From contig CAWGCJ010000002.1 of the NCBI GenBank assembly GCA_963821095.1, positions 62,001 to 126,000 on the forward strand: a DNA stretch of 64,000 nt, written 5' to 3'. Of this stretch, positions 1 through 8,582 are shown one piece after another. This DNA comes from CAVPHV01 sp963821095. Its GTDB lineage: Bacteria > Actinomycetota > Acidimicrobiia > Spongiisociales > UBA5794. Every line of letters begins with the position of its first letter. Position 1 is the stretch's first letter. A program made the position numbers and the translations under genes. The notes below the pieces were generated by a model that did no database searches, had not been told where the DNA came from, and saw only the letters and a program-made list of their open reading frames with translations.

Positions 1-81
1 TGCTGCAAGAACGATCGCAAGCGACCCCCACGCAATGGCGAGCGTCAGCAGCAGCGTCACGATGAGGCGGCGTCGGTTCAC
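1..81 (-). CDS. secD: SecD N-terminus (protein-export membrane protein), cut by window edge
   Basis: Reading leftward, a GTG start at 81 overlaps the yajC stop (GTGA) and opens 27 codons that begin M-N-R-R-R-L-I and continue as one hydrophobic segment. A short positively charged N-terminus followed by a first membrane span is how SecD begins. yajC-secD-secF is the usual gene order, and SecD with SecF uses the proton-motive force to complete Sec-dependent export. Only the first transmembrane helix is visible. The assignment rests on position and topology, not on diagnostic motifs. Confidence 0.65.
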   Translation of the reverse strand, partial: MNRRRLIVTLLLTLAIAWGSLAIVLAA

Positions 82-431
82 TCCTCCTCGCCTCCGAGCT
101 TCTCCGCGATAGCGCGGCGAACGACTCGAAGCTCCGTGCCGCCTCCAACATCGATAACCGCTTCGCCGTCATCGAGGCTGCGGACAACACCGAAGATGCC
201 TCCAACGGTGCGCACCTCATCGCCAACCTCGATCGAGTCGCGCAGACTTTGCATCTGCTTGACCCTCCGGCGCTGGGGCATGATGAGGATGAAGTAGAAC
301 AGCCCACCGACGATCAGGAGTGGCAAGAGCAACGCAAAGATCGAACCGCTGGACTCGGCGTCTGCGTCCTGCGCCAGGATCTCGACACCCTGGGCAAGCA
401 GGGCACCAGTCGCTATGACGAGATGACTCAA
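78..431 (-). CDS. yajC: YajC, Sec translocon accessory membrane protein
   Basis: This is a 117-residue protein with one strongly hydrophobic span, roughly residues 27-47, followed by PQRRRVKQMQ and a small soluble domain containing the YajC hallmark D-E-V-R-T-V-G-G-I-F-G. YajC associates with SecDF at the translocon. I start it at a TTG (431) because GGAGGAA lies six bases upstream. The longer frame back to 584 adds an Arg/Pro-rich stretch unlike the family. It sits between tgt and secD, as in many actinobacteria and other bacteria, and overlaps the secD start by four bases, which suggests translational coupling. Confidence 0.92.
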   Translation of the reverse strand: MSHLVIATGALLAQGVEILAQDADAESSGSIFALLLPLLIVGGLFYFILIMPQRRRVKQMQSLRDSIEVGDEVRTVGGIFGVVRSLDDGEAVIDVGGGTELRVVRRAIAEKLGGEEE

Positions 432-519
432 GGGATTCCTCCGTGAACGGGTCCGACCTGATGAGGTTGGGCGACGCCGTAGGTTAGTGCCGTGCCGGCA
501 AAATGCGCGAATGTGACCT

Positions 520-1638
520 CTAGCGAGGTTGAGATGCCCGGGCGGCGACGATGGCGTCGCTGTCGTCGGCAAAGGTACCGGCACTGATGGAGTTCCGAAT
601 CTTGTCCATCAAGTCGGCGGTGTAGTGCAGGTTGTGCAGGGTGAGCAGACGCTGGCCGAGTAGTTCCTTGGTGTTGAAGAGGTGCCGAAGGTACCCCCGG
701 CTGTACCGCCGGCAGGCGACACAGCCACAGTCCGGATCAAGCGGAGCCTCGGCGGCGGCCCACTCGCTGCGCTTGATCGAAAAGTCACCGCGGCGGTGGA
801 GCACCTTGCCGTGCCGAGCCAGGCGCGTCGGGAGCACACAATCGAACAGGTCGACGCCGCGAGCAACAGCATCGAGGATTCCTTCGGTGTCGCCGAGGCC
901 CATGACATAGCGCACCTTGTCTGCCGGTAGCTCTGGAAGGGCCGCGTCGAGCGCGCTGTTGCGATCGACCGCTGATTCCCCCACCGACAGCCCACCAATG
1001 CCAAAGCCGGGGAATCCGAGCGCCGCCGTCCGTTTGGCGGACTCTGCCCGCAGCTGAGGGTCGGTGCCCCCCTGGACGATCCCGAAGAGAGCTCGGTCGT
1101 CGCGCTGTTTGGCAGCAAGAGCCCGCTCCGACCACCGCAGCGTCTGCTCTACCGCCGCAGCGAGCTCCTCCCGCGGGGCGGGCAGGCCGACGAGCACGTC
1201 GAGGACCATGGCGATATCGGAACCGAGTTGTTCTTGGATGGCGATTGAGGTTTCCGGGGTGAGTTCGACCAACGATCCGTCGTAGCTGGAGCGAAACATA
1301 ACGCCCGATTCGGTAATCCGAGGCCGGAGCGAGAAGACCTGGAAGCCACCCGAGTCCGTCAAGATTGGGCCGTCCCAGGCCATGAACCCGTGCAGCTCGC
1401 CCAGAGCCCCCACCGTCTCGGGCCCCGGACGCAACATCAGGTGATAGGTGTTGGCGAGGACCATCTGGGCTCCGATCGACGCAAGGTCCTCGGTATCGAT
1501 CGCCTTGACCGTGCCCCGGGTACCAACCGGCATGAAGGCCGGCGTCTCGACCACGCCGTGCGGAGTCGTCAGCCGTCCCGAACGCGCCGCACCGTCGTTG
1601 ACCTTTGGCCGCCAGTAGACGGGCCCGGCCGCCATCAA
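520..1638 (-). CDS. tgt: queuine/preQ1 tRNA-ribosyltransferase
   Basis: A full-length 372-residue TGT, the enzyme that swaps guanine 34 of GUN-anticodon tRNAs for the queuosine precursor preQ1. The substrate-binding Asp is in LTDSGGFQVFSL (about residue 95) and the nucleophile Asp in LFDCVLPTR (about 266). The zinc site is C-x-C-x2-C near 304-309 with a His near 335. The start overlaps the end of queA (ATGA), so the two are almost certainly co-transcribed and coupled. Together they carry out the last tRNA-bound steps of queuosine synthesis. The upstream preQ1 genes are not in the window. Confidence 0.97.
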   Translation of the reverse strand: MMAAGPVYWRPKVNDGAARSGRLTTPHGVVETPAFMPVGTRGTVKAIDTEDLASIGAQMVLANTYHLMLRPGPETVGALGELHGFMAWDGPILTDSGGFQVFSLRPRITESGVMFRSSYDGSLVELTPETSIAIQEQLGSDIAMVLDVLVGLPAPREELAAAVEQTLRWSERALAAKQRDDRALFGIVQGGTDPQLRAESAKRTAALGFPGFGIGGLSVGESAVDRNSALDAALPELPADKVRYVMGLGDTEGILDAVARGVDLFDCVLPTRLARHGKVLHRRGDFSIKRSEWAAAEAPLDPDCGCVACRRYSRGYLRHLFNTKELLGQRLLTLHNLHYTADLMDKIRNSISAGTFADDSDAIVAARASQPR

Positions 1639-2657
1639 CGGTTCACCGGTCGATCGATCACCATGGCGTCACCAAACGATAGGAACCGGTACCCCCGGTC
1701 CAGGGCGGTGGCGTAGACCTCTCGCCACACAGGCCCCAGCATGGCCGCCACCAGGGCGATCAGCGTCGTCCGGGGCGCATGGAAGTTCGTAACAGCCGCG
1801 TCGACCACGGCCATGCGGTATCCCGGTTTGATGAAGAGGCTCGACTCGCCGCCACCCGCCCGGACAAGTCCATCACCGCAGGCGGCCGTCTCCAGGGTTC
1901 GGATCACGGTGGTGCCGATGGCGACCACCCGTCCGCCGCGACGGCGGGTGGCGGCCACCGCGGCCGCGGCCGCTTCAGGAATGTCATACCGCTCGCGGTG
2001 GATATGGTGCTCCTCGATCCTTTCGACCGATATCGGGCGAAAGGTGTCGAGCCCCACCTCCAGATCAACCGCTGCAATGTCGACGCCACACCTTCCGAGC
2101 TCGGCGATCACCTCGGGGGTGAAATGCAGCCCGGCAGTTGGTGCGGCGGCTGAGCCAACCGTTTTGGCGAAGACAGTCTGATATCGCTCCGAATCATCGA
2201 GCCGGCCGTGGAAGTAGGGCGGGAGCGGAACCTCGCCGGCGGTGGGCAGCAGGTCCTCAACATCTCCCATCGGTGTCGTGAGCCAAACGATCACCATGCC
2301 ATCGGCGGGCGGGCTGAGCACCTCGCCGGTAACGCCATCGAAGTCAAGGACCACGCCCGGCCGAATGCGACGCGCCGGCCGAATCAACGCTTCCCAGCGT
2401 TCGGTGTCAAGCCGGCGTAGCAGCAGCAGTTCCACCGCCCCGCCTGTCGCCGGCTTGTGGCCGGTGAGGCGAGCCGCCCTGACTCGGGTGCGGTTGACGA
2501 CGATCAGGTCGCCCGCGTTCATGATCTCCGGGAGGTCGCGGAACGTCCGGTCGTCCATAGACGAAGTCACCAGCAGGCGCGCCGCGTCCCGGGGCTCGAT
2601 GGCCGCCTGGGCAATGGCGTCGTCGGGTAGGTCGTAGTCGAATTCTTCGGTCCTCAC
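1635..2657 (-). CDS. queA: S-adenosylmethionine:tRNA ribosyltransferase-isomerase
   Basis: A 340-residue QueA, which transfers the ribosyl part of SAM onto preQ1-tRNA to give epoxyqueuosine. Recognisable family blocks are DYDLPDDAIAQ at the N-terminus, VVNRTRVRAARL, PLPPYF, SAAAPTAGLHFT and the C-terminal TNFHAPRTTLIALV. I start at GTG 2657, which gives the usual N-terminus (V-R-T-E-E-F-D-Y-D-L-P). The open frame extends 36 codons further up, but that part is not QueA-like and runs towards the ruvC-like debris. It forms an operon with tgt. Confidence 0.96.
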   Translation of the reverse strand: MRTEEFDYDLPDDAIAQAAIEPRDAARLLVTSSMDDRTFRDLPEIMNAGDLIVVNRTRVRAARLTGHKPATGGAVELLLLRRLDTERWEALIRPARRIRPGVVLDFDGVTGEVLSPPADGMVIVWLTTPMGDVEDLLPTAGEVPLPPYFHGRLDDSERYQTVFAKTVGSAAAPTAGLHFTPEVIAELGRCGVDIAAVDLEVGLDTFRPISVERIEEHHIHRERYDIPEAAAAAVAATRRRGGRVVAIGTTVIRTLETAACGDGLVRAGGGESSLFIKPGYRMAVVDAAVTNFHAPRTTLIALVAAMLGPVWREVYATALDRGYRFLSFGDAMVIDRPVNR

Positions 2658-3283
2658 CGCCGGAAGGCTAGGAGGACTCGTCTCGATTGCGTAGCGGTAC
2701 CCGCAGTCACTTGTCGATGGCGGCATCTTTGGTCTTCGTTGGGCCGAACACGTGGCTGCGGCCACAGAATGCCGCCCGGCATTTCGGATCGCCCTTGTCT
2801 AGTTGCCAACGTGTGCGCAGCGTCCGCGGGACCAGGCACGCCGGGGAGCCCAAGCCGCTTCTGCACCACCCTGCCCACCTGAGTCTCGTCGGCGTTGCCA
2901 TGACCGCAAAGGGCCATCTTGACCGCCGAAGGTGTGGACTCCTCGATCGGACTTGCCGCCTGGCCAGGCGGCAATCGTCGTTGGGCAGCACGTCGGCGGA
3001 TTCTTCGGTTCTCAGCGTGTAGAGCGTGGAGCATGTGGCCGGCGGCGAGCCTCCGTCAGCCATATCGCACATCTGCGGGGTAGGGTCGAATCGAAGGCGA
3101 GCCGGTCGATGACCGATTCGGGGTCATCAGGACTGTCGCCGGGAGTGGGCCACCCCAGTTCCCTCGAGGCACTCAGCGTGCCTTCGACGCAATGATTGCC
3201 CCTTCTCAGAGTCTGCGGGTCTCGCGGCGCTGGCTGACGACGTCGTTTTACGGCTGCCGAAGCCCAACAACATGGAGGTGTGA
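2658..3283. other. 626-bp interval between queA and the 3284 gene
   Basis: No intact gene was found here. The left part holds a decayed copy of the end of ruvC (separate entry). The remainder, about 2971-3283, has several overlapping frames on both strands but none resembles a known family. The only clear signal is a ribosome-binding site, ATGGAGGTGTGA, just before the plus-strand ATG at 3284. In related genomes ruvB and queA lie close together, so the interval plus the 3284 gene looks like an insertion. Confidence 0.6.
2801..2970 (-). pseudogene. ruvC 3'-end fragment (decayed partial duplicate)
   Basis: On the minus strand this stretch reads S-P-I-E-E-S-T-P-S-A-V-K-M-A-L-C-G and continues to G-P-A-D-A-A-H-T-L-A-T. 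By eye it matches the C-terminal third of the intact RuvC encoded at 5633-6130 in about 42 of 51 positions, and the DNA (2813-2970 against about 5701-5856) is nearly as similar. The fragment lacks the first catalytic Asp and the Glu, and one of the paired C-terminal Asp residues has become His. It also has no plausible start of its own. It is therefore a non-functional partial copy on the same strand as ruvC. Confidence 0.85.
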
Positions 3284-3970
3284 ATGGCAACTGTGAAAGT
3301 GGAGGGATTCCACTGCATAGACGAGACGGGCAGATACGAGGCCGGGTCAAACGAGATTGTCTTCTGCTTTGCCGCGTTCGGCATCAACAACAACCAGCAG
3401 TATGACGAGTTCCGCCGCTTCGAGACCCGTCTCAACGTCGGCGTCGACTCCGGCGAAGACCAATGGTTCGATGAACCGATCGAGGTCACCGTCGACGAAG
3501 ACGACGGGGCGCACCCGCTCACTCGATTGGAGATCCAAGTAGCCGCCTACGAAATCGACGGGCGGGGAACGAACACCACGCTTGCTCGACGTCTCTATGA
3601 ACGATGGCGAGTGGCGCTCGCCGAAGAGCTCTATCCCAATCGGCCGACCACCGTCGTCGACTTCAGCGACCGGTTCGGCTCCGGAGCAGACGGGACTGCC
3701 GAGGCAGTAGCCGCAGGCGGAGGCCACGACTTGATCATCGTCGACGCCTGGCGATTGGACATCCGGGACCCGTTCGCTACCACCAGCGGAGCCCCTGGAG
3801 TGGGCCAATCGAACGGCCTGTACATCGGCTTCCCGATCGGTGGTGTTCATCGCAGCAGCGGAGGCGTTCAGCGGTTCGACTCGGATCCCGGAAGAAGAAC
3901 GGATCGCAGAACCTACGCGTCGGCTGACGCAAGCAGCACCTTCCGTTTCGACACTCACTACTACCCATAG
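3284..3970 (+). CDS. hypothetical protein, acidic, unrecognised family
   Basis: A 228-residue protein with a good ribosome-binding site (GGAGGTGTGA before ATG). I do not recognise it. The first 100 residues alternate hydrophobic and acidic positions (VKVEGFHCID, EIVFCFAAF, PIEVTVDEDDG, RLEIQVAAYEID), which suggests a beta-sandwich or C2-like fold. The middle contains ARRLYERWRVALAEELYP and a Gly/Ala-rich turn. The C-terminus is Arg/Ser-rich and low in hydrophobics. There is no signal peptide or membrane span. It lies on the strand opposite to ruvB and queA and beside the ruvC fragment, so it was probably acquired. The function is unknown. Confidence 0.6.
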   Translation: MATVKVEGFHCIDETGRYEAGSNEIVFCFAAFGINNNQQYDEFRRFETRLNVGVDSGEDQWFDEPIEVTVDEDDGAHPLTRLEIQVAAYEIDGRGTNTTLARRLYERWRVALAEELYPNRPTTVVDFSDRFGSGADGTAEAVAAGGGHDLIIVDAWRLDIRDPFATTSGAPGVGQSNGLYIGFPIGGVHRSSGGVQRFDSDPGRRTDRRTYASADASSTFRFDTHYYP

Positions 3971-4010
3971 GCCGCCGGTCCACCCGGCAGCTACAGGCCT
4001 GTTGGCCGGC

Positions 4011-5045
4011 CTAGTCGATGAGCCTGCCCTGATTCGACACGTCGCCGTGGGGCATTTCCAGCCCAAGGTGGTCGTAGGCTCGCTGGGTGGCGATTCGGCC
4101 CCGCGGGGTCCGTTGCAGGAATCCCTGCTGCAGTAGGTACGGCTCGTAGGCGTCTTCGACCGTCTCGGGTTCTTCACCGACGGCGATCGCAAGCGTGGAC
4201 AGCCCAACCGGGCCGCCGCCGAACTTGTCGATGATGGCGCCGAGGATGAAGCGGTCGACCTTGTCGAGCCCGGCGTCGTCGACCTCGAACTTCGCCAAGG
4301 CCACAATCGCCGTTTCGAGGTCGACGGTTCCGTCGGCGCGCACTGTGGCGTAGTCACGAACCCGCCGCAGCAGCCGGTTCGCAATACGGGGCGTTCCCCG
4401 GCTGCGCACCGCAATACCCCCAGCTCCATCAGAGGTAACATCGACCTCGAGGATCCCGGCCGACCGGGTGATGATCTGCGCCAAGTCGGCGGGTTCGTAG
4501 TAGTCGAGGCGAGCGACATAGCCGAATCGATCTCGCAGCGGCGGCGCCACCCGTCCCACCCGAGTGGTCGCACCGATGAGCGTGAAGTGGGGCAAGTCCA
4601 AGCGGATAGACCTCGCCGCCGGCCCCTTGCCGACGATGATGTCCAGCTGGAAGTCCTCCATCGCCGGATACAGCACCTCCTCGACCTGTCTCGGAAGACG
4701 ATGGACTTCGTCGATGAACAGCACGTCGCCACCGTCGAGATTCGTCAGAACCGCGGCCAGATCGCCGGGCCGTTCGAGCGCCGGGCCGGAGGTGGCCCTG
4801 AAGCTGGCTCCCATTGCATTGGCAAGGATCCCTGCCAGCGACGTCTTGCCGAGTCCGGGCGGACCGGAGAACAGGATGTGGTCTACCGGCTCTTGCCGAC
4901 CCTTGGCCGCATCGATCAGGATGGAGAGCCGGTCCTTCAGTTCGGCTTGGCCGATGAACTCGTCCATCTGACGGGGGCGCAACCCCACGTCGAAGGCGTC
5001 ATCACCCGGCAAGGCTTCGGTGGCGAGCACGCCCTCTTCTCTCAT
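4011..5045 (-). CDS. ruvB: Holliday junction branch migration ATPase RuvB
   Basis: A 344-residue AAA+ motor that drives Holliday-junction branch migration with RuvA. Walker A is GPPGLGKTS (61-69), Walker B is LFIDEVHR (109-116), sensor 1 is LIGATTR, and the C-terminal winged-helix domain includes FGGGPVGLSTLA and the typical PYLLQQGFLQRTPRGR. Nine bases separate its start from the ruvA stop, so it is the last gene of a ruvC-ruvA-ruvB operon. Its 3' end faces the plus-strand 3284 gene. Confidence 0.98.
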   Translation of the reverse strand: MREEGVLATEALPGDDAFDVGLRPRQMDEFIGQAELKDRLSILIDAAKGRQEPVDHILFSGPPGLGKTSLAGILANAMGASFRATSGPALERPGDLAAVLTNLDGGDVLFIDEVHRLPRQVEEVLYPAMEDFQLDIIVGKGPAARSIRLDLPHFTLIGATTRVGRVAPPLRDRFGYVARLDYYEPADLAQIITRSAGILEVDVTSDGAGGIAVRSRGTPRIANRLLRRVRDYATVRADGTVDLETAIVALAKFEVDDAGLDKVDRFILGAIIDKFGGGPVGLSTLAIAVGEEPETVEDAYEPYLLQQGFLQRTPRGRIATQRAYDHLGLEMPHGDVSNQGRLID

Positions 5046-5054
5046 CGGGTCACC

Positions 5055-5636
5055 CTACGCCCTTCCCTGCTTGCCGAGCTCCTGGAGCGACAACCTCAGC
5101 AGTTCTTCAACCGGCAGATCAGGCGGCAGCTCCCGCATCGCCTCCCGGATCTCGGCCGCCTGATAGCCCAGCCCGTCGAGTGCCTGGCGCACTTCAACGA
5201 CCGAACCTCCTCCGGGAAGTACCTCAGCGTCCGGCAGTTCGAGCTTCGGTCGCAACTCCAGCATCAGCTTCTGGGCGCTGCGTTTCCCGATTCCGGGAAC
5301 CACCGTGAGCGCCGCAGCGTCCTCGGCTACGACGGCGCGTCGCAATTCGTCGGTCGACAGCGTCCCCAGAATCGCCAACGCAACCCTCGGCCCCACGCCG
5401 GATACTCCAAGCAGAATCCGAAACAGATCCCTTTGGTCTTCGGTGACGAACCCGAACAACGCCATCTGGTCCTCGCGCACGTGGAGATGGGTGTGGAGAA
5501 CGGCTTCGGCACCCACAGTGGGGAGATCAACCAATGTCTGGGGAGTGACCATCACCTCGTAGCCGACACCGGCGACGTCGATCAGGACCCGCTCTCCCTG
5601 TTTGGACGCAATGACCCCCCGGAGTCGACCAATCAC
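5055..5636 (-). CDS. ruvA: Holliday junction DNA helicase subunit RuvA
   Basis: A 193-residue RuvA, the tetrameric junction-binding partner of RuvB. The N-terminal OB domain starts V-I-G-R-L-R-G. Two helix-hairpin-helix motifs are visible (GVSGVGPRVALAILG and VPGIGKRSAQKLMLEL), and the C-terminal RuvB-binding domain contains ALDGLGYQAAEIREA. The GTG at 5636 overlaps the ruvC stop as GTGA. The longer frame upstream is simply ruvC in another frame, so the GTG start is preferred. Confidence 0.97.
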   Translation of the reverse strand: MIGRLRGVIASKQGERVLIDVAGVGYEVMVTPQTLVDLPTVGAEAVLHTHLHVREDQMALFGFVTEDQRDLFRILLGVSGVGPRVALAILGTLSTDELRRAVVAEDAAALTVVPGIGKRSAQKLMLELRPKLELPDAEVLPGGGSVVEVRQALDGLGYQAAEIREAMRELPPDLPVEELLRLSLQELGKQGRA

Positions 5637-6130
5637 GTCGCACGCTCCACGGCTCGTCGCATCGGCACGGCCTGCACATGGCACAGCGCTATGGCCAACG
5701 CGTCCGCAGCGTCCGCCGGACCGGGCACGCCGGGAAGCCCGAGCCGCATCTGCACCACCTTGCCCACCTGAGTCTTGTCGGCGTTGCCGTAGCCGCAAAG
5801 GGCCATCTTCACCGCCGAAGGTGTGTACTCCTCGATCGGAATTGCCGCCTGGGCCAGCGACAGCAGCACAACGCCCGAGGCGCGCCCCACCGAGGTTGCC
5901 GTCTGCAGGTTGCGGTTGACAAAAACCTGTTCGATGGCGGCCTCATCTGGCTGGTATTCGGCGACAATCTCGGCAAGGTCGCGATACAGCTCGAAGAGAC
6001 GTTCGGCCATCGGCCTGGCCCGATCCGTTCTGATCACGCCGACGGCGATGGCCTGTGTTGCGTTGCCGCGGGATTCCACGATGGCGTATCCCGTCGTGGA
6101 CAATCCCGGATCTATACCGAGTACGAACAT
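5633..6130 (-). CDS. ruvC: Holliday junction resolvase RuvC
   Basis: A 165-residue resolvase. The four metal-binding acids are present: Asp in LGIDPG near the N-terminus, Glu in AAIEQVFVNRN, and two Asp residues in GPADAADALA. DNA-binding elements PSAVKMALCGYGNADKTQV are intact. The ATG at 6130 gives the normal N-terminus (M-F-V-L-G-I-D-P-G); thirteen upstream codons in the same frame are unlike the family. This is the intact parent of the ruvC-like fragment at 2801-2970. Confidence 0.97.
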   Translation of the reverse strand: MFVLGIDPGLSTTGYAIVESRGNATQAIAVGVIRTDRARPMAERLFELYRDLAEIVAEYQPDEAAIEQVFVNRNLQTATSVGRASGVVLLSLAQAAIPIEEYTPSAVKMALCGYGNADKTQVGKVVQMRLGLPGVPGPADAADALAIALCHVQAVPMRRAVERAT

Positions 6131-6212
6131 ATGTTTGGTGATGGTAGGGAGCCGCTGTGACAAGTCCAAGGATTCGGTGCCACCCGCCGAGGGTTGCGGG
6201 TCCGGCGCCGCC

Positions 6213-6950
6213 TCAAGTCACCTCTGAGAGGACCTCGTCCGCGATGTCGAAGTTGGCATAGACGTCCTGGACGTCGTCGAGGTCCTCGAGAGCATCCACG
6301 ATTCGCAGCACTTTCGGGGCAGTGGCGGCGTCGACAGGGACCGACGTGGTCGGCATCTGCGTGACTTCGGCTTGGTCGATGGCAATGTCGGCAGCTTCAA
6401 GTTCGGCTCGGATCGCGGCAAGGTCTCCGGGGGCGCTCACGATCTCCCACTGGTCACCCGACTCCGTGATGTCGTCGGCGCCACCTTCGAGTGCGGCCAT
6501 CATGACGGTGTCCTCGTCGCCGTCGGCCAAGATGAAGCCACGCTGTTCGAACAGATAGCCGACCGACCCCGGTTCCCCCAGGCTTCCCCCGCTGCGGCTG
6601 AGGACGGCCCTGACGTCCGACGCGGCACGGTTGCGGTTGTCGGTCAAGACGTGGATCAGCAGGGCAACCCCGCCCGGGGCGTAGCCCTCGTAGTAGAACT
6701 CCTCGTACTCGACGCCTTCGAGCCCGCCGGCACCGCGGGCAACCGCCCGTTCGATGTTGTCCTTGGGAACGGAGGCATCCTTGGCCTTCTGGATGGCGGT
6801 GGCCAGCGTCGCATTCCCCTCGATGTCTCCGCCGCCGGCGCGGGCGGCCGCCTCGATGGCACGAGTGAGTTTGGCAAAGAGCTTGCCCCGTTTGGCGTCC
6901 TGTCGACCCTTGCGGTGCTTGATGTTTGCCCATTTTGAGTGTCCGGCCAT
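6213..6950 (-). CDS. yebC: YebC/PmpR family translation/transcription regulator
   Basis: A 245-residue YebC-family protein with the invariant N-terminus MAGHSKWANIKHRKG, then LFAKLTRAIEAAAR, YEGYAPGGVALLIHVLTDNRNR and GGSLGEPGSVGYLF. Members act either as DNA-binding regulators or as ribosome-associated factors that relieve stalling; the sequence does not decide between these. It overlaps the pdxT stop by one base (TGATG), so it is coupled to the PLP genes. It precedes ruvC by about 80 bp, the standard actinobacterial order. Confidence 0.96.
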   Translation of the reverse strand: MAGHSKWANIKHRKGRQDAKRGKLFAKLTRAIEAAARAGGGDIEGNATLATAIQKAKDASVPKDNIERAVARGAGGLEGVEYEEFYYEGYAPGGVALLIHVLTDNRNRAASDVRAVLSRSGGSLGEPGSVGYLFEQRGFILADGDEDTVMMAALEGGADDITESGDQWEIVSAPGDLAAIRAELEAADIAIDQAEVTQMPTTSVPVDAATAPKVLRIVDALEDLDDVQDVYANFDIADEVLSEVT

Positions 6951-7543
6951 CAGTTCTCCTCCGCCATTGCAAGCAGCATCTCGTGCACCCTGGTGTCGTC
7001 GGTCAGTTCCGGATGGAACGACGTCGCCAGAATACGCCCTTGGCGTACGACAACGGGTCGTGGTTCCCCCGTTTCCGGGTCGACCACGGTGGTGAGCACC
7101 TCGACATCGCCGCCCACCTTGTTGATCCAGGGAGCCCGGATGAACACCGCACGCATCGGCGCGTCCAGGCCTTTGATGTCGAGGTCGGACTCGAAAGAGT
7201 CGACCTGTCGCCCGAAGGCGTTGCGTTCAACGACGACGTCGAGCACGCCGAGCTGGGGCTGATCGGGGCCGGTGCTGGCCGCCGCCAGGAAGATCATCCC
7301 GGCGCAGGTTCCCAGCACCGGCATACCCGCTTCGATGCGCGCCCTGAGCGGGTCGATCAGCCCGTAGATCGTCGCCAGTCGCCCTATCGTCGTCGACTCG
7401 CCGCCGGGGATGATGAGGGCAGATACGGAGTCGAGTTCCTCCGGCGTGCGCACCTCAACCGCATCCACCCCAAGCGAGCGGACCATGGCAGCGTGTTCGC
7501 GGAAGTCGCCCTGGAGGGCAAGAACGCCGATCGGGCCCGTCAT
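6950..7543 (-). CDS. pdxT: pyridoxal 5'-phosphate synthase glutaminase subunit PdxT
   Basis: A 197-residue class-I glutaminase that supplies ammonia to PdxS in the DXP-independent PLP pathway. The catalytic triad is visible: Cys in VLGTCAGMIFLA (about residue 80) and His/Glu in FHPELTDD (about 177 and 179). IPGGESTTIGRL is the oxyanion and binding loop typical of PdxT. It follows pdxS by five bases and overlaps yebC, so pdxS-pdxT-yebC is a transcription unit. Confidence 0.97.
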   Translation of the reverse strand: MTGPIGVLALQGDFREHAAMVRSLGVDAVEVRTPEELDSVSALIIPGGESTTIGRLATIYGLIDPLRARIEAGMPVLGTCAGMIFLAAASTGPDQPQLGVLDVVVERNAFGRQVDSFESDLDIKGLDAPMRAVFIRAPWINKVGGDVEVLTTVVDPETGEPRPVVVRQGRILATSFHPELTDDTRVHEMLLAMAEEN

Positions 7544-7548
7544 CGAGC

Positions 7549-8442
7549 TCAGAGCCCGCGATCCTGCATTCGCTCCTCAGGAGCGAGCGTGTCGATATTG
7601 ATCCCGACCATGGCCTCACCGAGGCCGGCCGAGACCTTGGCGATCTTGGCGGGGTCGTTGTAGAACGTCGTCGCCTCGACAATGGAGCGAGCCCGTACCG
7701 CGGGGTCGCCAGACTTGAACACTCCAGAACCGACGAACACGCCGTCGCACCCGAGCTGCATCATCAAGGCGGCGTCGGCCGGCGTGGCGATTCCGCCCGC
7801 CGCAAAGTTGACGACCGGGAGTCTGCCGGTTGCCGCCACCTCTTTGACCAACTCGTACGGTGCCCGAAGCTCCTTGGCCGCACCCATCAACTCATTGGGA
7901 TCGGTCAGAGTCAGCTCGCGGATCTCGCGGTTCATGATCCGCATGTGGCGAACCGCCTCAACCACGTTGCCCGTGCCCGGCTCGCCCTTCGTCCTGATCA
8001 TGGCGGCACCCTCACCGATGCGGCGCAGCGCTTCGCCTAGGTCCTTGGCGCCACAAACAAACGGGACGGTGAACGCGGACTTGTCGATGTGGTTGGTGTC
8101 TACGGGGGTGAGAACCTCAGACTCGTCGATGTAATCGACGCCGAGCGACTCGAGGACCTGCGCCTCGACGAAGTGCCCGATCCGAGACTTCGCCATGACC
8201 GGAATCGAGACGGCCGCGACGATCTCCTCGACCTTCGCTGGATCGGCCATCCGGGCAACCCCGCCATGGGCGCGGATGTCGGCGGGCACCCGCTCGAGCG
8301 CCATGACCGCAACCGCTCCGGCTTCTTCGGCGATTCGGGCTTGGTCGGCGTTGACGACGTCCATGATGACGCCACCCTTCAGCATCTCGGCCAGTCCTCG
8401 CTTGACGAGGTCAGTGCCGCGCTCCGCGTTTGGCTCGGACAT
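7549..8442 (-). CDS. pdxS: pyridoxal 5'-phosphate synthase lyase subunit PdxS
   Basis: A 297-residue TIM-barrel that condenses ribose 5-phosphate, glyceraldehyde 3-phosphate and ammonia into PLP. Signature blocks are GGVIMDVVNADQARIAEEAG, VMAKSRIGHFVEAQ (the Schiff-base Lys near 85), AAMIRTKGEPGTG and LPVVNFAAGGIATPADAA. The start at ATG 8442 has CTGGAG six bases upstream. The frame continues 17 codons further up without family similarity. It heads the PLP operon and is divergent from the 8583 gene. Confidence 0.97.
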   Translation of the reverse strand: MSEPNAERGTDLVKRGLAEMLKGGVIMDVVNADQARIAEEAGAVAVMALERVPADIRAHGGVARMADPAKVEEIVAAVSIPVMAKSRIGHFVEAQVLESLGVDYIDESEVLTPVDTNHIDKSAFTVPFVCGAKDLGEALRRIGEGAAMIRTKGEPGTGNVVEAVRHMRIMNREIRELTLTDPNELMGAAKELRAPYELVKEVAATGRLPVVNFAAGGIATPADAALMMQLGCDGVFVGSGVFKSGDPAVRARSIVEATTFYNDPAKIAKVSAGLGEAMVGINIDTLAPEERMQDRGL

Positions 8443-8582
8443 GTCGTGCTCCAGTGCGTTGTTGATCTCTGATCCATTGTACCGGTGAAGCAACTTCTGT
8501 TTGAGGCGTTCGGAGACTCCCTGTCATCCGATCTGAAGCCGGGTCCGTAGAACCACCACACATCGGAAACGAGGAAGAAGCC

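Noticed and set aside
432..584. Longer N-terminus of YajC
   Set aside because: The added region is Arg/Pro-rich and not YajC-like, while GGAGGAA directly precedes the TTG at 431.
3347..4732. 461-codon minus-strand frame overlapping ruvB and the 3284 gene
   Set aside because: It is ruvB read in another frame; the translation is Ser/Arg-rich with no family features.
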